From positions 1 through 64,000 of the forward strand of contig JAIRYT010000097.1 in the NCBI GenBank assembly GCA_031267675.1: 64,000 bases of DNA, read 5' to 3'. Shown in pieces: positions 16,497-27,180 of this stretch (positions are counted from its first letter, which is position 1; each line of letters starts with the position of its first letter). The translations under genes were made by a program, and so were the position numbers. This DNA is from Treponema sp. (GTDB taxonomy: Bacteria; Spirochaetota; Spirochaetia; Treponematales; Breznakiellaceae). Under the pieces are notes generated by a model. That model searched no databases. It was not told the origin of the DNA and was given only the letters and a program-made list of their open reading frames with translations.

Positions 16497-19400
16497 ATGA
16501 AAAAAGAAGGAACTAAAAATCCCCCCCGATTCTTGCTGTGCAAGAAATTCAGCACTATCTGCGCGGTCCTTTTTATGACCGCAGCGCTCAATACCTGTAA
16601 AAATCCCTATATCGTCCACAATCTTAAGCGCCCCGTGCTCATGGAAGCAATGGCGTTTCGTACCGATAAAGATGAACCGTCCGCCCCCGCGTATCCCCTT
16701 AGGCCTGTTTTTAATCCGCAGATCAGGGAATATACCGTCGTCGTTCACGAATTGGCCGAAAAAGTTTATCCAACCGGCTACCCCGAAGAAGGCGCCTCTG
16801 TCGAGTACCTTAACAGCCGTTATATGCTGAATGGCGCGGAAGTAAGCGCCGCGCAGGAGGGCGGAGGGTACGCGTTTCCCGGCACGGTGAGCGAAATGGT
16901 AATTGACTTTACGGTGGTTAAAGAGTACCGCATTGACAGCGGTTATTCCGTAAAGGTAATTAGAAAACCCGCGCCCGGACGGATCAATAATTTAAGTCTT
17001 ACTGCGGCATATTGGGAAGGGAGCGGGCCGCTAAATACCAGTCCCGACGCTCCTTCATGGATTTACGAAAACGCCAATTATATAAAGAGCTTTGACGCGC
17101 TTGGCCTGGATTACCGGGTAAGTGTTCCGTTTTACGCGCAAAAGCTGCTTATTACGCCCTCGGTTGATTCCGATGTTTCGACATCGTATAAAGTATACCG
17201 CAAAAATCCCCTGTATTATCCCGAATCGCTTATTACGACAATCGGGTACGAAGAATCGGGAACCCCGCAATACTTTGACTTTACCACGAGCGACCCCGAT
17301 CCTGACCACTATTCTAATTACGACGCCGTTAATAAACAACTTTTGCTTTGCGAAGCGGGGCGGGACAGCATAAGCGGCCTTAAGACGACGTATATTGTGG
17401 CAAGTACCGCGGTACGAAACGATCTGGGTGAATATCTTTATCCCAAAGAGTATACGCTTAAAATCGAATGGGAAAAAACCTATGCCTATTTGACCAGTCT
17501 GGACGTACGCGACGATGTAAACATAAACGAAAAGCGCCTGGTTGGCAACTTTATCATGACGCTCAGCAACTTTGAAGCGGTAAGCGCTCCCGGCGCGGCT
17601 GCCGTTACGATACACGGGGCGGTTCGGACCCTTGGCTCGCGGTATTCTGCTCCGCCGTATACGTCGGGCGGGAGCATCTCGGTATGGGCCGAGGAATGGA
17701 CCGCCGCCGCTTCCGGTACAAAAGTGGGCGATCTGCCCGTTGCCTTTGATTCCGATCCCGCTTCAAGGAATTTTTCCATAAGTTATCCTTCCTTTGGGGG
17801 AAAGGATCAAATAGTTGTCAAGATTAGGGTCGAAGACCCAAGCCTTAATGATGCGGAAACAAACAACGGGCGCTGGGAATACTGGCTTGTGATACGGCGC
17901 GGCGAAGTGCCGACATACTTAACAAACATTAAGGTAGAAGGCAACGCCCCCATAAGCTCAGGCTCGTCAATTTACGCGTGGAAGACGCTGTACTGGTTTA
18001 ACAGTGACTCCAATACAACGGTAACAGATCCGCTGCTTGTGCTCAAAAGTCCCGCCGCCTTTAATCCCGCCCCCGCCGCCAATGCTGACACAAATTACAC
18101 CATGGAAATTGACGGCGTGGTTACCGAACTAAAATTTACCGGCTGGCCGGAAGCGGGCGGTTCTGTCACCTATAACCAGGGCGATAACAACAACTGGTAT
18201 GGCGCTCCCATAAGTTTTGAATTTAACGGCGGAACAAGTTCCAATATTATTGCCTCTTTGCCGGGCCGTCAGGACCGCTTTTACAGTTTTACGATAATCC
18301 GCGCGGGCGCCATGTCCATAGAACTTTTAACCGATATGCGCGATCCCGAATCAGCGTTGTATTCCGGCGACCCCAGCACTGTTTATACGGACAAGCAAAT
18401 AGTGGCAAACAATACGGAGCGGGGCGGTTTCCAGGCGCAGGTTGGAAGCAAGACCGGTGTCAATAACGCCCTTCCCGGGCAGGATGTTACCCTGCGGGTA
18501 ACGCCAAAGCTTGGCTGGGTTCCTTCTTCGCTCCAGGTGTTAAAGGCGGACGGAACCTTTGGGCCCATTAGCGGACTGGAAGAGCCATCTGTACCCCTGT
18601 CTCCTTCCCGTGGTCCGCAGGCTGATCCCGACAATCCCGCAGTAACGCTGTGGCGCTTTAAAATGCCCGACGCCAATGTACGCCTGGTGCTTAAGTATGA
18701 TTTCGCCGCCGTAAAACTGCCCGGTGTCGCCTATGTCGCGCCCGAAACAAGGGCGGCTTACGCCGCGCCGTACGGGGATCCTGTTAAGCTTGCCAATGGC
18801 GCCAGCGCCGCAGGAACGGTTGGTTCCAACTGGGCATACGCGACAAGCGATTTGCAGGGTGTTATCAACAAGTTTGACGGCGGCTCTTTTACCGAGGTCT
18901 GGATACTCGAAGGTACCTATTACCTTGACCGCAACAATGTGCTTGACAAGGCTGCAAGCTGGGCGGATGAAATTACCGATCGTTCCGATGAACGCAACAG
19001 GGCTTTTGTGCTTAAACAGGGCGTTAAACTCTACGGCGGATTTAAGGGAACAGAAGGCGGGACGAATTTGGAAATAGCGCGTGCCCTGCGCTTTCCGGAT
19101 CCCTCCATCGCGGCCCAGGAAAACGCGGCCCGCCGGACCATACTAAGCGGCCTTATCGACAGCGACAACAACAAAACGCGCGACGCGAATGTACGCCATG
19201 TGGTCATCGCCTCTGGTATTACGCCGCCTTCCGGCGACAGTAATCCCGCCGTGCGGCAGGACCTGGGTTCTGCTTCAAACTATGATTTTAATCCCTTTGA
19301 CGACAGCAAGCCTTCGTACTTTAAAACCACCTTTACTACAACCGGCATTACGTACCTGGATACGCTTAACATTACCGGGGGAATTCGTACTCCGGATATT

Positions 19401-22046
19401 TCCAGCATTACGGTGAACAATAACGCGGTGGTAAACGCCTATGGCGCGGGTCTGTACTGTGTTAACGCCAGTCCGTATTTGCGGAATGTACGCATTGGCG
19501 ACAACACGGCGGCGCGGGGCGGCGGAATGTACAGTGTGACGAACGGCGCCGGTACGAGCGCGCCGGTGCTTTACCGCGTTACCTTTAACAATAACGGCGT
19601 AACCGGATATGGGAATACCGGCGGTGACGGCGGCGGCTTTGCCAGCCAACAGAACGGCGGCCTGTCTCTGCCAACCCTGCTTACCTGTACATTCCGCAAC
19701 AATACCAGCGTAGGCGGCGGCGGCGCGGGCGCGTACATCATGAGCGGAAAAGCCCTTATCCGCAAAAATGAATTTTTGCACAATACGGCAAACAGCGGGA
19801 GTTGTATAACCAATACCGGCGACGCCTGGATTTTTGACAGTTACTTCCATGACCAAAAGGGCAGCACGGGGAGCGCGATACAGCAGTCGGGGACAGCCCA
19901 TCTGGTAAATGTTACCCTGCAAAATAACGACGGCGGTATTGTTAATGTTAATAACGGCACTCTTGCCGCGACAAACCTGTGGGTAAACAGCTCGGGCGGC
20001 GTAAGCAACAACGGGAATATGTCGCTGGTGAACACGCGCCTAAGCAATAACGGCACCGGCGCGCGTTTGGAGGGCGGCGTTTCCCTCTTGACCAATGTGG
20101 TAATCGACAATAATACTACGGGCGTTGACTTTGGCGTATGGGACGGACGCAAGACAGAAGCCGGCGTTATCGCCGCCGGAGCGGTGCTTACCAATGTTAC
20201 CATTCACCACAATGGCGCCGGTCTTGCCGCCTCGGCGTATTCCACCTATAACTTTAATCATCCTTCGGCAAATCTGCTGCTTAACAGCGTCCGCTTAAGC
20301 GGCAATGGCGCCGGGATTAGATTAACCCAAAACGCGGGGTCCCGCGTTGTTTCTACCCAGCTGTGGCGCGGGCTTTATGTTACGCTTAACAATGTAACGG
20401 CGGCGGAAAATACCGGTCCCGGTCTTGATACGACAAGTATCCTTGAGGGCGGCCTGGGGAATATTGCGCTCACCGATGCTTCGGGAATCTTTGACACGCT
20501 TAATCTGCGGGCGCGCAACAGCGTGTTTATCGGAAACAACGGTGTAAACGAAAAAAATACCGAAGTAAGCGAGCGGCAGATAATCGGCGCCATCGGCGTT
20601 TCGGGAACTCTTGCCGCGACAGGCAGCAATACCCTGTATGTAACGCCGGACCGCGAAGGCGCTTTTGCCGTTGGCAGCACCTTTAAGATAGCGGACCGGT
20701 ATTCACAGGCCTTAAAAAACACGGTTTGTACCGTAACGGCGGTGAACAATACGACGCCGCTTAAACAAATTGTTTTTTCGTCAACTACTGCCGAAACTTA
20801 TTCCGCCGGGGATCTTGTGGTGACGAGCGGCTATAACAGCGTGCTGGGCCGTTTTACCATGGGCGCCACCGGCACAATTCAAACAGGTCCGGACAAATAC
20901 CTCGTTGTCAGAACCGCCGATGAATACAATCTTTTTGATTCGGGAATGTATTTTAAAACAGCGGCAGCGGGTCCAACGCCGGGGGCATTGGGATCTTCGT
21001 TAAATCAGGTAACGGGTAAAGAGTATTATATTCCCGGCCAGTCCAAGTATTTGGGTGAATATGATAATTTAGCGGCATTTAACTCATGGTATTCGTTAGC
21101 GAACCCTGGTCGTCCGTTTGAAGATGGAGACTGGTTCATCAATAGAGCTGCACCGCCGCCGCAGAGAAAGCGGGAATATTCTTCCGCACTGCCGGGCTGG
21201 ACAGGGTCGGCTGATCCCCGGGAGTACCGCGTTAAATATACCGCCAGCATGAACGAGGGCGGCAGTGTCGCGGGTAAATACATTATGCTTAACGGTTCCC
21301 GAAGCGGCATAGGCGCTATGAATAAAACGGGAACGCTTGCGCCAACAGGGAATACGGTAAGGGTAACGAGCGCTTATCAGGCCGGCCTGCTGACGGTTGG
21401 GACAAAATTTAAAATTGCGCTGGGCGGACCGGACGGCAATCTAAAACCGGTTGAGTGCCAGGTAACGGCGGTTTCGGGAACCACGATTACCACGATTACC
21501 TTTAGCGCCAACGCGGCGCTTTCCTATAATGCGCGGGACTTTATGGTTCCAGCCGATCCGTACATGTGGATAAACCTGGCCGGCGACAGCGGCTGGTCAA
21601 ACAGCCTTGTCGGTTTGGCGGACGGGGCAAATAGCGGCGCGTTAATTCCCAGCGCGGGAAAAACACTTGGCACGGTGCTTACTTCAACGTACCGGCCGTT
21701 AGGCACGCTGCAAAACGCGGGGAATAATTCGGCATATCCGGCAAGTGTTTCCGATTTGGTAAACCAATGTTTTGAAGTGTATGATGGCAAAAATTCGGGC
21801 GCCACAGCAGCTTTACGGAGTGTGATGACCACCCTGTTTACCGATTATTTGTACACCTGGGCGGGAACGCCCGAAAGCGGCTACCTTGAAAAACGAACAA
21901 TTCCGTACCTCCTTGGCAAAGATAACGGTTTTAACAAGGGCGATCAAAGGACAGGCGGAACCTGGCCTGTGCCTTCTCCGTGGACTGATGGTCCGTCCAA
22001 TAACCGCAAAAACGAAACAATAGATGTGGGTGCCTATGAAAACTAA
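16497..22046 (+). CDS. Giant lipoprotein 1 with Cys-Lys-Asn-Pro start and beta-helix body
   Basis: An 1849-residue surface-type lipoprotein. The signal peptide ends at Cys34 (ALNTC) and the mature part starts CKNP. Residues about 45-620 hold repeated beta-sandwich modules of the cadherin-like kind (VKEYRIDSGYSVKVI, AYLTSLDVRDDV, TYLTNIKVEG). An InlB-type repeat follows (PGQDVTLRVTPKLGW, FKMPDANVRL). From about 750 a right-handed beta-helix begins (DLQGVINKFDG, EVWILEGTYYL, GVKLYGGFKG) with many N-N-T-x-x-x-GGG turns. The end reads IDVGAYEN, like the choice-of-anchor Q tail. A 75-residue module occurs twice near the C-terminus. Start 16497 chosen to open the signal peptide; ribosome site weak. 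First gene of a six- or seven-gene operon. Confidence 0.8.
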   Translation: MKKEGTKNPPRFLLCKKFSTICAVLFMTAALNTCKNPYIVHNLKRPVLMEAMAFRTDKDEPSAPAYPLRPVFNPQIREYTVVVHELAEKVYPTGYPEEGASVEYLNSRYMLNGAEVSAAQEGGGYAFPGTVSEMVIDFTVVKEYRIDSGYSVKVIRKPAPGRINNLSLTAAYWEGSGPLNTSPDAPSWIYENANYIKSFDALGLDYRVSVPFYAQKLLITPSVDSDVSTSYKVYRKNPLYYPESLITTIGYEESGTPQYFDFTTSDPDPDHYSNYDAVNKQLLLCEAGRDSISGLKTTYIVASTAVRNDLGEYLYPKEYTLKIEWEKTYAYLTSLDVRDDVNINEKRLVGNFIMTLSNFEAVSAPGAAAVTIHGAVRTLGSRYSAPPYTSGGSISVWAEEWTAAASGTKVGDLPVAFDSDPASRNFSISYPSFGGKDQIVVKIRVEDPSLNDAETNNGRWEYWLVIRRGEVPTYLTNIKVEGNAPISSGSSIYAWKTLYWFNSDSNTTVTDPLLVLKSPAAFNPAPAANADTNYTMEIDGVVTELKFTGWPEAGGSVTYNQGDNNNWYGAPISFEFNGGTSSNIIASLPGRQDRFYSFTIIRAGAMSIELLTDMRDPESALYSGDPSTVYTDKQIVANNTERGGFQAQVGSKTGVNNALPGQDVTLRVTPKLGWVPSSLQVLKADGTFGPISGLEEPSVPLSPSRGPQADPDNPAVTLWRFKMPDANVRLVLKYDFAAVKLPGVAYVAPETRAAYAAPYGDPVKLANGASAAGTVGSNWAYATSDLQGVINKFDGGSFTEVWILEGTYYLDRNNVLDKAASWADEITDRSDERNRAFVLKQGVKLYGGFKGTEGGTNLEIARALRFPDPSIAAQENAARRTILSGLIDSDNNKTRDANVRHVVIASGITPPSGDSNPAVRQDLGSASNYDFNPFDDSKPSYFKTTFTTTGITYLDTLNITGGIRTPDISSITVNNNAVVNAYGAGLYCVNASPYLRNVRIGDNTAARGGGMYSVTNGAGTSAPVLYRVTFNNNGVTGYGNTGGDGGGFASQQNGGLSLPTLLTCTFRNNTSVGGGGAGAYIMSGKALIRKNEFLHNTANSGSCITNTGDAWIFDSYFHDQKGSTGSAIQQSGTAHLVNVTLQNNDGGIVNVNNGTLAATNLWVNSSGGVSNNGNMSLVNTRLSNNGTGARLEGGVSLLTNVVIDNNTTGVDFGVWDGRKTEAGVIAAGAVLTNVTIHHNGAGLAASAYSTYNFNHPSANLLLNSVRLSGNGAGIRLTQNAGSRVVSTQLWRGLYVTLNNVTAAENTGPGLDTTSILEGGLGNIALTDASGIFDTLNLRARNSVFIGNNGVNEKNTEVSERQIIGAIGVSGTLAATGSNTLYVTPDREGAFAVGSTFKIADRYSQALKNTVCTVTAVNNTTPLKQIVFSSTTAETYSAGDLVVTSGYNSVLGRFTMGATGTIQTGPDKYLVVRTADEYNLFDSGMYFKTAAAGPTPGALGSSLNQVTGKEYYIPGQSKYLGEYDNLAAFNSWYSLANPGRPFEDGDWFINRAAPPPQRKREYSSALPGWTGSADPREYRVKYTASMNEGGSVAGKYIMLNGSRSGIGAMNKTGTLAPTGNTVRVTSAYQAGLLTVGTKFKIALGGPDGNLKPVECQVTAVSGTTITTITFSANAALSYNARDFMVPADPYMWINLAGDSGWSNSLVGLADGANSGALIPSAGKTLGTVLTSTYRPLGTLQNAGNNSAYPASVSDLVNQCFEVYDGKNSGATAALRSVMTTLFTDYLYTWAGTPESGYLEKRTIPYLLGKDNGFNKGDQRTGGTWPVPSPWTDGPSNNRKNETIDVGAYEN
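20605..20832 (+). repeat. Internal module duplicated in giant lipoprotein 1, first copy
   Basis: Encodes GTLAATGSNTLYVT ... VGSTFKIAD ... CTVTAVNNTT ... YSAGDLVV. The same pattern recurs at about 21328-21552 (GTLAPTGNTVRVT ... VGTKFKIAL ... CQVTAVSGTT ... YNARDFMV). Similarity is clear in the protein and weaker in the DNA, so the duplication is old. Confidence 0.65.
21328..21552 (+). repeat. Internal module duplicated in giant lipoprotein 1, second copy
   Basis: Second copy of the roughly 75-residue module described at 20605-20832. It sits within the C-terminal part of the protein. Giant lipoprotein 2 lacks both copies, so they look like an insertion specific to the first paralogue. Confidence 0.6.
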
Positions 22047-25000
22047 TATAACGCGCCGGTGGCCGCAAATTTGTCTTGCGCTTGCGCTATTTTTCCTTTT
22101 TGGCTGTAAAAACCCCTATATTACCCATAATCTGCTGCGTCCGGTCTATCTTGCCGGGTTGGATATCCGTTCCGAAGTATTAAGCGCCGATGATCCCTCG
22201 CACGGACTTGACAAGGTGTTTATGGGATCGGTTACTTCGTATTCGGCTGTGGTACCCTACAATGCCGAGGTAATCAGCATTAACGCCATTCCCGAAGAGG
22301 GCGCGGCGGTGCTGATAAGCGGCCTGGAATTTTCCGCCGGAAGAAACTTTCCCCGCGAACAGAACGAAAAATTCGTAACCATTACCGTAAAAAAAGAATA
22401 CCGCATTGATACGGTGTATACGCTTACACTGATACGCGGTAAACCGGAAGCCCAGCTGGCGGGCCTTGAGCTGTACATTAGCAGCGACCCGGACGCGGCG
22501 GACTGGAGCAAATATCAACACGAAGATTATGTGCTTAGCTTTGTTCCCGAGAGGGGGATGTATCATATTTCTGTTCCCGCGTATGCCAATAATATCGCCC
22601 TGGTCTCAAAGTCGCCTGTCGCGGAAACCAGCAAAGTTTTGCGGCTCAGTTATGAATTCAAAATGTGGGAAAGCGACGGCGGCGCGGGCGGCGTGTGGCG
22701 GACTATTTCTTCTGACGGAAGAAACATCGCCCCCTGGACCGTTACCCAAACCACCCATCTGGTAAACGCGGGTTCAAGCCCGCCCATTCCGGACTGGTCC
22801 GGTTATCCGTCCGAAATACCCGTAGGCGATATTCAAATTTATGCGGGCGGATCGGGAGTGTATCCGTTGCCGCCTGGTTCCACCTGGTTTGGAAAAGACG
22901 TTATCCTGCAGGGCAGACCCGACGGCGTTTCCGAAAACCCCGCCAATCCCAAGCGCTGGGGCAGACTTGCCGCGATTCATGTTACCGCACAGGCGGCCAA
23001 CCTTGATCCCAAAACCTATGTGATCGAAATTACCCGCGAAGAGGCTTCCGCGTACCTGGACGGGTTAAAGGTGTATAAAAATGACGAAACATCGCCAAAC
23101 CGCATTGACGGCAATTATTCGCGAACCGTGCTCAACTATACCGCGGGGCTTCCCGATGACGTGGTATCGGTCACCGTTGTTCCCCAGCCCGACGCAAACT
23201 ATACGTTTGTCAGCCTGGAATACGCCGCGTATTATTTTACCGGAGACGGCAAACGGTACTACATAGGAACTGATAACGCGCATCATGAATATATTCTGCC
23301 GGATGAGCCGGGTTTTGATTCGGCGCTCATATCACAATTAAAGGACGGCAGCTTGCTACCCTCATTAACGCCTGCTTCTTACTGGAAAAAGACGACTCTT
23401 TCAAACCCGCCTGAGGATATTTTAAAAATTCCCTTTAATATAGGCAATGTCAGTTTCCAGAACTATACAAGCATGGAAGTTGTTATAAAGGCAAGCGCCA
23501 GCGGCGTTATCGATAAAATTTACCGTGTCAGAATACGGCGCGAAAAAGACAAGGCGTCCCTTACGGGAATTACTGTCAATCCGTACAATGTGCTTGCCCT
23601 TCCGGCAATGGACGCGAATACATTAAGCGCCTTTGACCGTTTTGTGCAAAGCTATACGGCCAGCGCCGAGGCGGGCAGAACCCACGCGCGCGTTACCCTT
23701 GATAATTCCCTTATATCCGGAACGCAAAACCGCCGGATAAGCATTTCGGTTGGCGGCGCGGTAATTAATTCCTTTCATCTGGAAGGCGGAATATGGAAAG
23801 ATGACGCCGCCGTTGCTTTTGGTACGTCGCCCTTTGTTGATGTGGCGTTAAACGGAAGAAACACGGTGGTTAAAATTGCCGTGTCCGACATACCGCAGTA
23901 CGCGGACAACGAATATATTGTCAATATTTTAAGCAAAAACCGCAACGACATTATTTTACCGCTGGACGGCGAAAACGACGGGCAGGTGCGGGCGGTTTTT
24001 GCCACAGGAGACGATGCGGGACTAAACGCCACATCGGTGCTTCCGGGCGAGCTTATTAGGCTCACCGTTAGGCCGTATCTTGGCTATTATGTAAACGGAT
24101 CGTTTAACACAAACGGTTTTGTAAACGGCGTTAAAGTTTCCGGCGGTACTTTTTCAATGAGCGAACTTACGCTCAAAAGCAACCCCGCCAACTGGAAGGA
24201 GCGAATTTATGAATTCGTTATGCCCGACAACAACATCAGGTTTGAGGTTGCCTACCGCCTTACGGTAGAGGGAAAAGTTAAAACCGCCTATGTCGCCGAA
24301 GAAGCGCGGCGCGGCGGCGGATACGGAAGCGGGAGCGACAGTGAGACGGCGACAAGCTGGGGCAAAGCCAGCGGCGATCTGCAGGCGGTCATAAACAGCT
24401 GGACCGGATCAAACTTTAACGAAATCTGGATAATGCGCGGAACCTATACCCCGCCCGATCCCGCCGTCTATAACAGCGGCATGATCAGCGACGGCGACCC
24501 CAGCAATGACCATTTTGGCACCGGAGCGCCGCCCTGGACAGCCGCCAACTACCGGGTTAATACCGCGGCATACGAATTGAGCGGCCTTGGTACCAGGGAA
24601 GATATATCCTTTATTTTACGTCCGGGCCTAAAGCTTTGCGGCGGTTTTGAAGAAACCGATGATACAAAAGACGCAAGAAGTATCGACGCGCAAAGAAAGA
24701 CCATATTAAGCGGAACTTTTGCCAGCGACGGAACCCAGGTGCACCATGTGCTTATTGCCGTTGACGCGGACGGCGTTTTACTGGATACGCTTACCGTAAG
24801 CGGCGCCGTAGGCCCGGAAGTTTCAAGCGCAATCAGTGTTAAGCGGGCAACCGCGCCGGCCGTTCCGGCGCGCAGTGTAAACCGTCAGTATGGCGGCGGT
24901 ATTTATGCGGTAAACAGCAGTATGACCCTTGAAAATGTATATATCGCCAATAATACCAGCAGCAGGGGCGGCGGCATGTATGTTGAATCTTTGGGTTCCA

Positions 25001-26601
25001 ATACCTACCCCTCTCTGCACAAGGTGGAATTTTTTAATAATACCGCAAAAGAATCGGGCGGCGGAATGTTCAATGTGGCGACTTCTTCGATTTGTAATCC
25101 TTCCATCAGCGAAAGTGTTTTTAGGGAAAACAAGGCGGTTGATGCCGGCGGGGGCCTTTATAATGCCGGCGCAAACTGCGCGACAAATGTAAGCCGCACC
25201 TCTTTTACTTCAAATTCGTCGGAAACAGGCGGGGGCATCTATAATGCCGGCGGTAATTCGGCCTATTCGTATATTACCGTTACCGGCAACTGGACTTCGG
25301 GCAACGGATCGGGCATATATAACAGCGCGGAGGCGCTTTTTTACAACCTTGATGTCAGCGGCAATGTTTCCAAGGGCGGTAACGGAATCGGCATTTATAA
25401 CGCGGGACTCATTCGCGTTACCAATGCCGCCATCAGCGGGAACAGCAAGAATGCATCCAGCCCCTATGGCGGCGGATTATATAACGCGGGAACAGCGACA
25501 TTGGCCAATGTAACGGTCAACGACAATAGTGCCGGCGCGGGCGGCGGTATTGCCAATACCGGAACCCTTATCCTTGCCAATACCATGGTCACCAAAAACG
25601 CGGCATCTTCCGGCGGCGGTATTTACAACCGATGCCTTGAAAATGGGGTAACAAATGTTATCTTGACAAATGTTACCATAGCAGGCAATGACGGAGGCCT
25701 TTATGGCGGCGGCATCTATAACGAGTACGAAGGCGTGCCGGAACATGGTCAGATACGGAACGGTTCTTTAAATCTTGTTACCGCCAATGTGCGCATTACC
25801 GGAAACAACGGCGGCGCAATTTATAACCGCTACTTTAGGTATTCGGGCAGGGGAATCTTTCTAACCCTTAACAATACCACGATTGCGGACAATAATTATT
25901 CAGGCGGCCTGGGAGAAAAAGGCGGCGCGGGTATTTTTTCCTGGAAAGACGGCATAAACCAGCCAGGTTCTCTTTTGACGGACGGGTTCTATAACGGTAC
26001 CGAACTTACCAAAAAGTATTTTCCGGTATATATACGGCTGCGGAACAGCGTCATTATGGGGAACAAAAATTCCGGAACGTCAACAAACCATGTAATCGAT
26101 TGGGACGGCCCCAGTGTATTCGATCCAACTTTGCCTACTCCTGTCCAGGAAAGTTACGCGTACTCAATGGTAGAAGGTAAGGCGCTTTCGGGTAGTAATC
26201 TGAACGCGACCGGAAAAACGACAACAGATCTTTTTGAAGGCCCGCAAAATCCTTCTTCGCCGCTGGTCACAAGCGAAAACTTTAACTACCGCCTTATACC
26301 GGGCAGTGTGTTACGGAACGCAGGTAACGCCTCCCTTTATCCGACAGCTCCTACCCTTCCGGCGGATAACGATATTTTGGACCAGCTGTTCTGGATTATT
26401 GGCAATGACGGCAGCCTTGTTCCACGAATGTCGCAGTTCCCGATCTTTCTGGGAAGCCTGCCCGAGTACCGTTCCATTGAACATTATCTTGCCCATGATC
26501 TTGATTTTAACAAAGGCGATCTGCGCCCGTCCTATGCGGAAAGCCCGATTCGAAAGACGCGGCCGGGCGCAAGCCTTGATATTGGCGCATATGAATATTA
26601 G
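22036..26601 (+). CDS. Giant lipoprotein 2 with Cys-Lys-Asn-Pro start and beta-helix body
   Basis: A 1521-residue paralogue of the upstream protein. The signal peptide ends FLFGC with Cys24 and the mature part starts CKNPYITHNLLRPVYL, close to CKNPYIVHNLKRPVLM of the first. The same plan follows: cadherin-like beta-sandwich repeats (VKKEYRIDTVYTLTLIRG, SAYLDGLKVYKND), an InlB-type repeat (PGELIRLTVRPYLGYYV, MPDNNIRFEVAY), then a beta-helix (DLQAVINSWTG, EIWIMRGTYTP, GLKLCGGFEE) with very regular GGGIYNAG turns and the same tail LDIGAYEY. The ATG at 22036 lies inside the end of the first gene (11-base overlap), so translation is probably coupled. Likely an outer-membrane or surface adhesin-like protein; ligand unknown. 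Confidence 0.8.
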   Translation: MKTNITRRWPQICLALALFFLFGCKNPYITHNLLRPVYLAGLDIRSEVLSADDPSHGLDKVFMGSVTSYSAVVPYNAEVISINAIPEEGAAVLISGLEFSAGRNFPREQNEKFVTITVKKEYRIDTVYTLTLIRGKPEAQLAGLELYISSDPDAADWSKYQHEDYVLSFVPERGMYHISVPAYANNIALVSKSPVAETSKVLRLSYEFKMWESDGGAGGVWRTISSDGRNIAPWTVTQTTHLVNAGSSPPIPDWSGYPSEIPVGDIQIYAGGSGVYPLPPGSTWFGKDVILQGRPDGVSENPANPKRWGRLAAIHVTAQAANLDPKTYVIEITREEASAYLDGLKVYKNDETSPNRIDGNYSRTVLNYTAGLPDDVVSVTVVPQPDANYTFVSLEYAAYYFTGDGKRYYIGTDNAHHEYILPDEPGFDSALISQLKDGSLLPSLTPASYWKKTTLSNPPEDILKIPFNIGNVSFQNYTSMEVVIKASASGVIDKIYRVRIRREKDKASLTGITVNPYNVLALPAMDANTLSAFDRFVQSYTASAEAGRTHARVTLDNSLISGTQNRRISISVGGAVINSFHLEGGIWKDDAAVAFGTSPFVDVALNGRNTVVKIAVSDIPQYADNEYIVNILSKNRNDIILPLDGENDGQVRAVFATGDDAGLNATSVLPGELIRLTVRPYLGYYVNGSFNTNGFVNGVKVSGGTFSMSELTLKSNPANWKERIYEFVMPDNNIRFEVAYRLTVEGKVKTAYVAEEARRGGGYGSGSDSETATSWGKASGDLQAVINSWTGSNFNEIWIMRGTYTPPDPAVYNSGMISDGDPSNDHFGTGAPPWTAANYRVNTAAYELSGLGTREDISFILRPGLKLCGGFEETDDTKDARSIDAQRKTILSGTFASDGTQVHHVLIAVDADGVLLDTLTVSGAVGPEVSSAISVKRATAPAVPARSVNRQYGGGIYAVNSSMTLENVYIANNTSSRGGGMYVESLGSNTYPSLHKVEFFNNTAKESGGGMFNVATSSICNPSISESVFRENKAVDAGGGLYNAGANCATNVSRTSFTSNSSETGGGIYNAGGNSAYSYITVTGNWTSGNGSGIYNSAEALFYNLDVSGNVSKGGNGIGIYNAGLIRVTNAAISGNSKNASSPYGGGLYNAGTATLANVTVNDNSAGAGGGIANTGTLILANTMVTKNAASSGGGIYNRCLENGVTNVILTNVTIAGNDGGLYGGGIYNEYEGVPEHGQIRNGSLNLVTANVRITGNNGGAIYNRYFRYSGRGIFLTLNNTTIADNNYSGGLGEKGGAGIFSWKDGINQPGSLLTDGFYNGTELTKKYFPVYIRLRNSVIMGNKNSGTSTNHVIDWDGPSVFDPTLPTPVQESYAYSMVEGKALSGSNLNATGKTTTDLFEGPQNPSSPLVTSENFNYRLIPGSVLRNAGNASLYPTAPTLPADNDILDQLFWIIGNDGSLVPRMSQFPIFLGSLPEYRSIEHYLAHDLDFNKGDLRPSYAESPIRKTRPGASLDIGAYEY

Positions 26602-26608
26602 GAGTAAC

Positions 26609-27166
26609 ATGAAACGCGTAACATTACTGGTGGTGCTGCTGCTTGCGTGTTCTGCGCTCTTTGCGCAAGAGGCAGACGCCAAAAAAACAGGCAGGGTTAA
26701 ACAATTTTTTGGTAATTTTAAAGAAAATCTTTTTTCGCCCCAGCCGCACCGGCCTTTTTCGGTGGGGGCGGGTCTTGAATTAACCCAAAACGACCGCGAA
26801 GACATGCTGCCGGAAATAATTATTTATTCTGATTATGAATTGTCCCGCTATTTTGGTATGGGAGTACGCGGCGGACTTACCTTTGCTTCCCGCCAGCCCA
26901 CCGACCGCCTTGTTTCGGTAATGGAAGGCGTTTTTTATCAGCGCGCGTACCTGTACGATTTTGGCTGGATTAGGCCGTTTGTTCATACCGGCATTGGCGT
27001 AAGCGTAGCCCGGGAAGAAGAATACAAGTACACCGATTTTTTGGGCGAAGCCGCGCTGGGGCTGCGGGCTCATTATAAAGGCTGGTTTGCCGAAATGATT
27101 TTTCGTTACGGATATCCGTTCCGTTTTGCCGTAGGCCTTTCGGTAGGCCATAGTTACATTCCGTAA
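26609..27166 (+). CDS. Small secreted outer-membrane barrel-like protein
   Basis: A 185-residue protein with a signal peptide (VTLLVVLLLACSALFAQ, cleavage after FA) and a mature part of alternating strands with aromatic ends (FSVGAGLELTQ, YFGMGVRGGLTF, FAVGLSVGHSYIP). That is the pattern of a small porin-like beta-barrel of about eight strands. LLAC could also be read as a lipobox. TTAGGAG lies before the ATG, seven bases after the giant lipoprotein 2 stop. It may anchor or export the neighbouring lipoproteins. No family can be named with confidence. Confidence 0.65.
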   Translation: MKRVTLLVVLLLACSALFAQEADAKKTGRVKQFFGNFKENLFSPQPHRPFSVGAGLELTQNDREDMLPEIIIYSDYELSRYFGMGVRGGLTFASRQPTDRLVSVMEGVFYQRAYLYDFGWIRPFVHTGIGVSVAREEEYKYTDFLGEAALGLRAHYKGWFAEMIFRYGYPFRFAVGLSVGHSYIP

Positions 27167-27180
27167 GCAAGAGGTATGCT

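Noticed and set aside
16224-16591. Minus-strand frames sharing an LSFLIFSAIVLS-like string with frames near 13 kb
   Set aside because: The shared residues come from the 94-bp DNA repeat read in the same frame; there are no starts, and the frames break outside the repeat.
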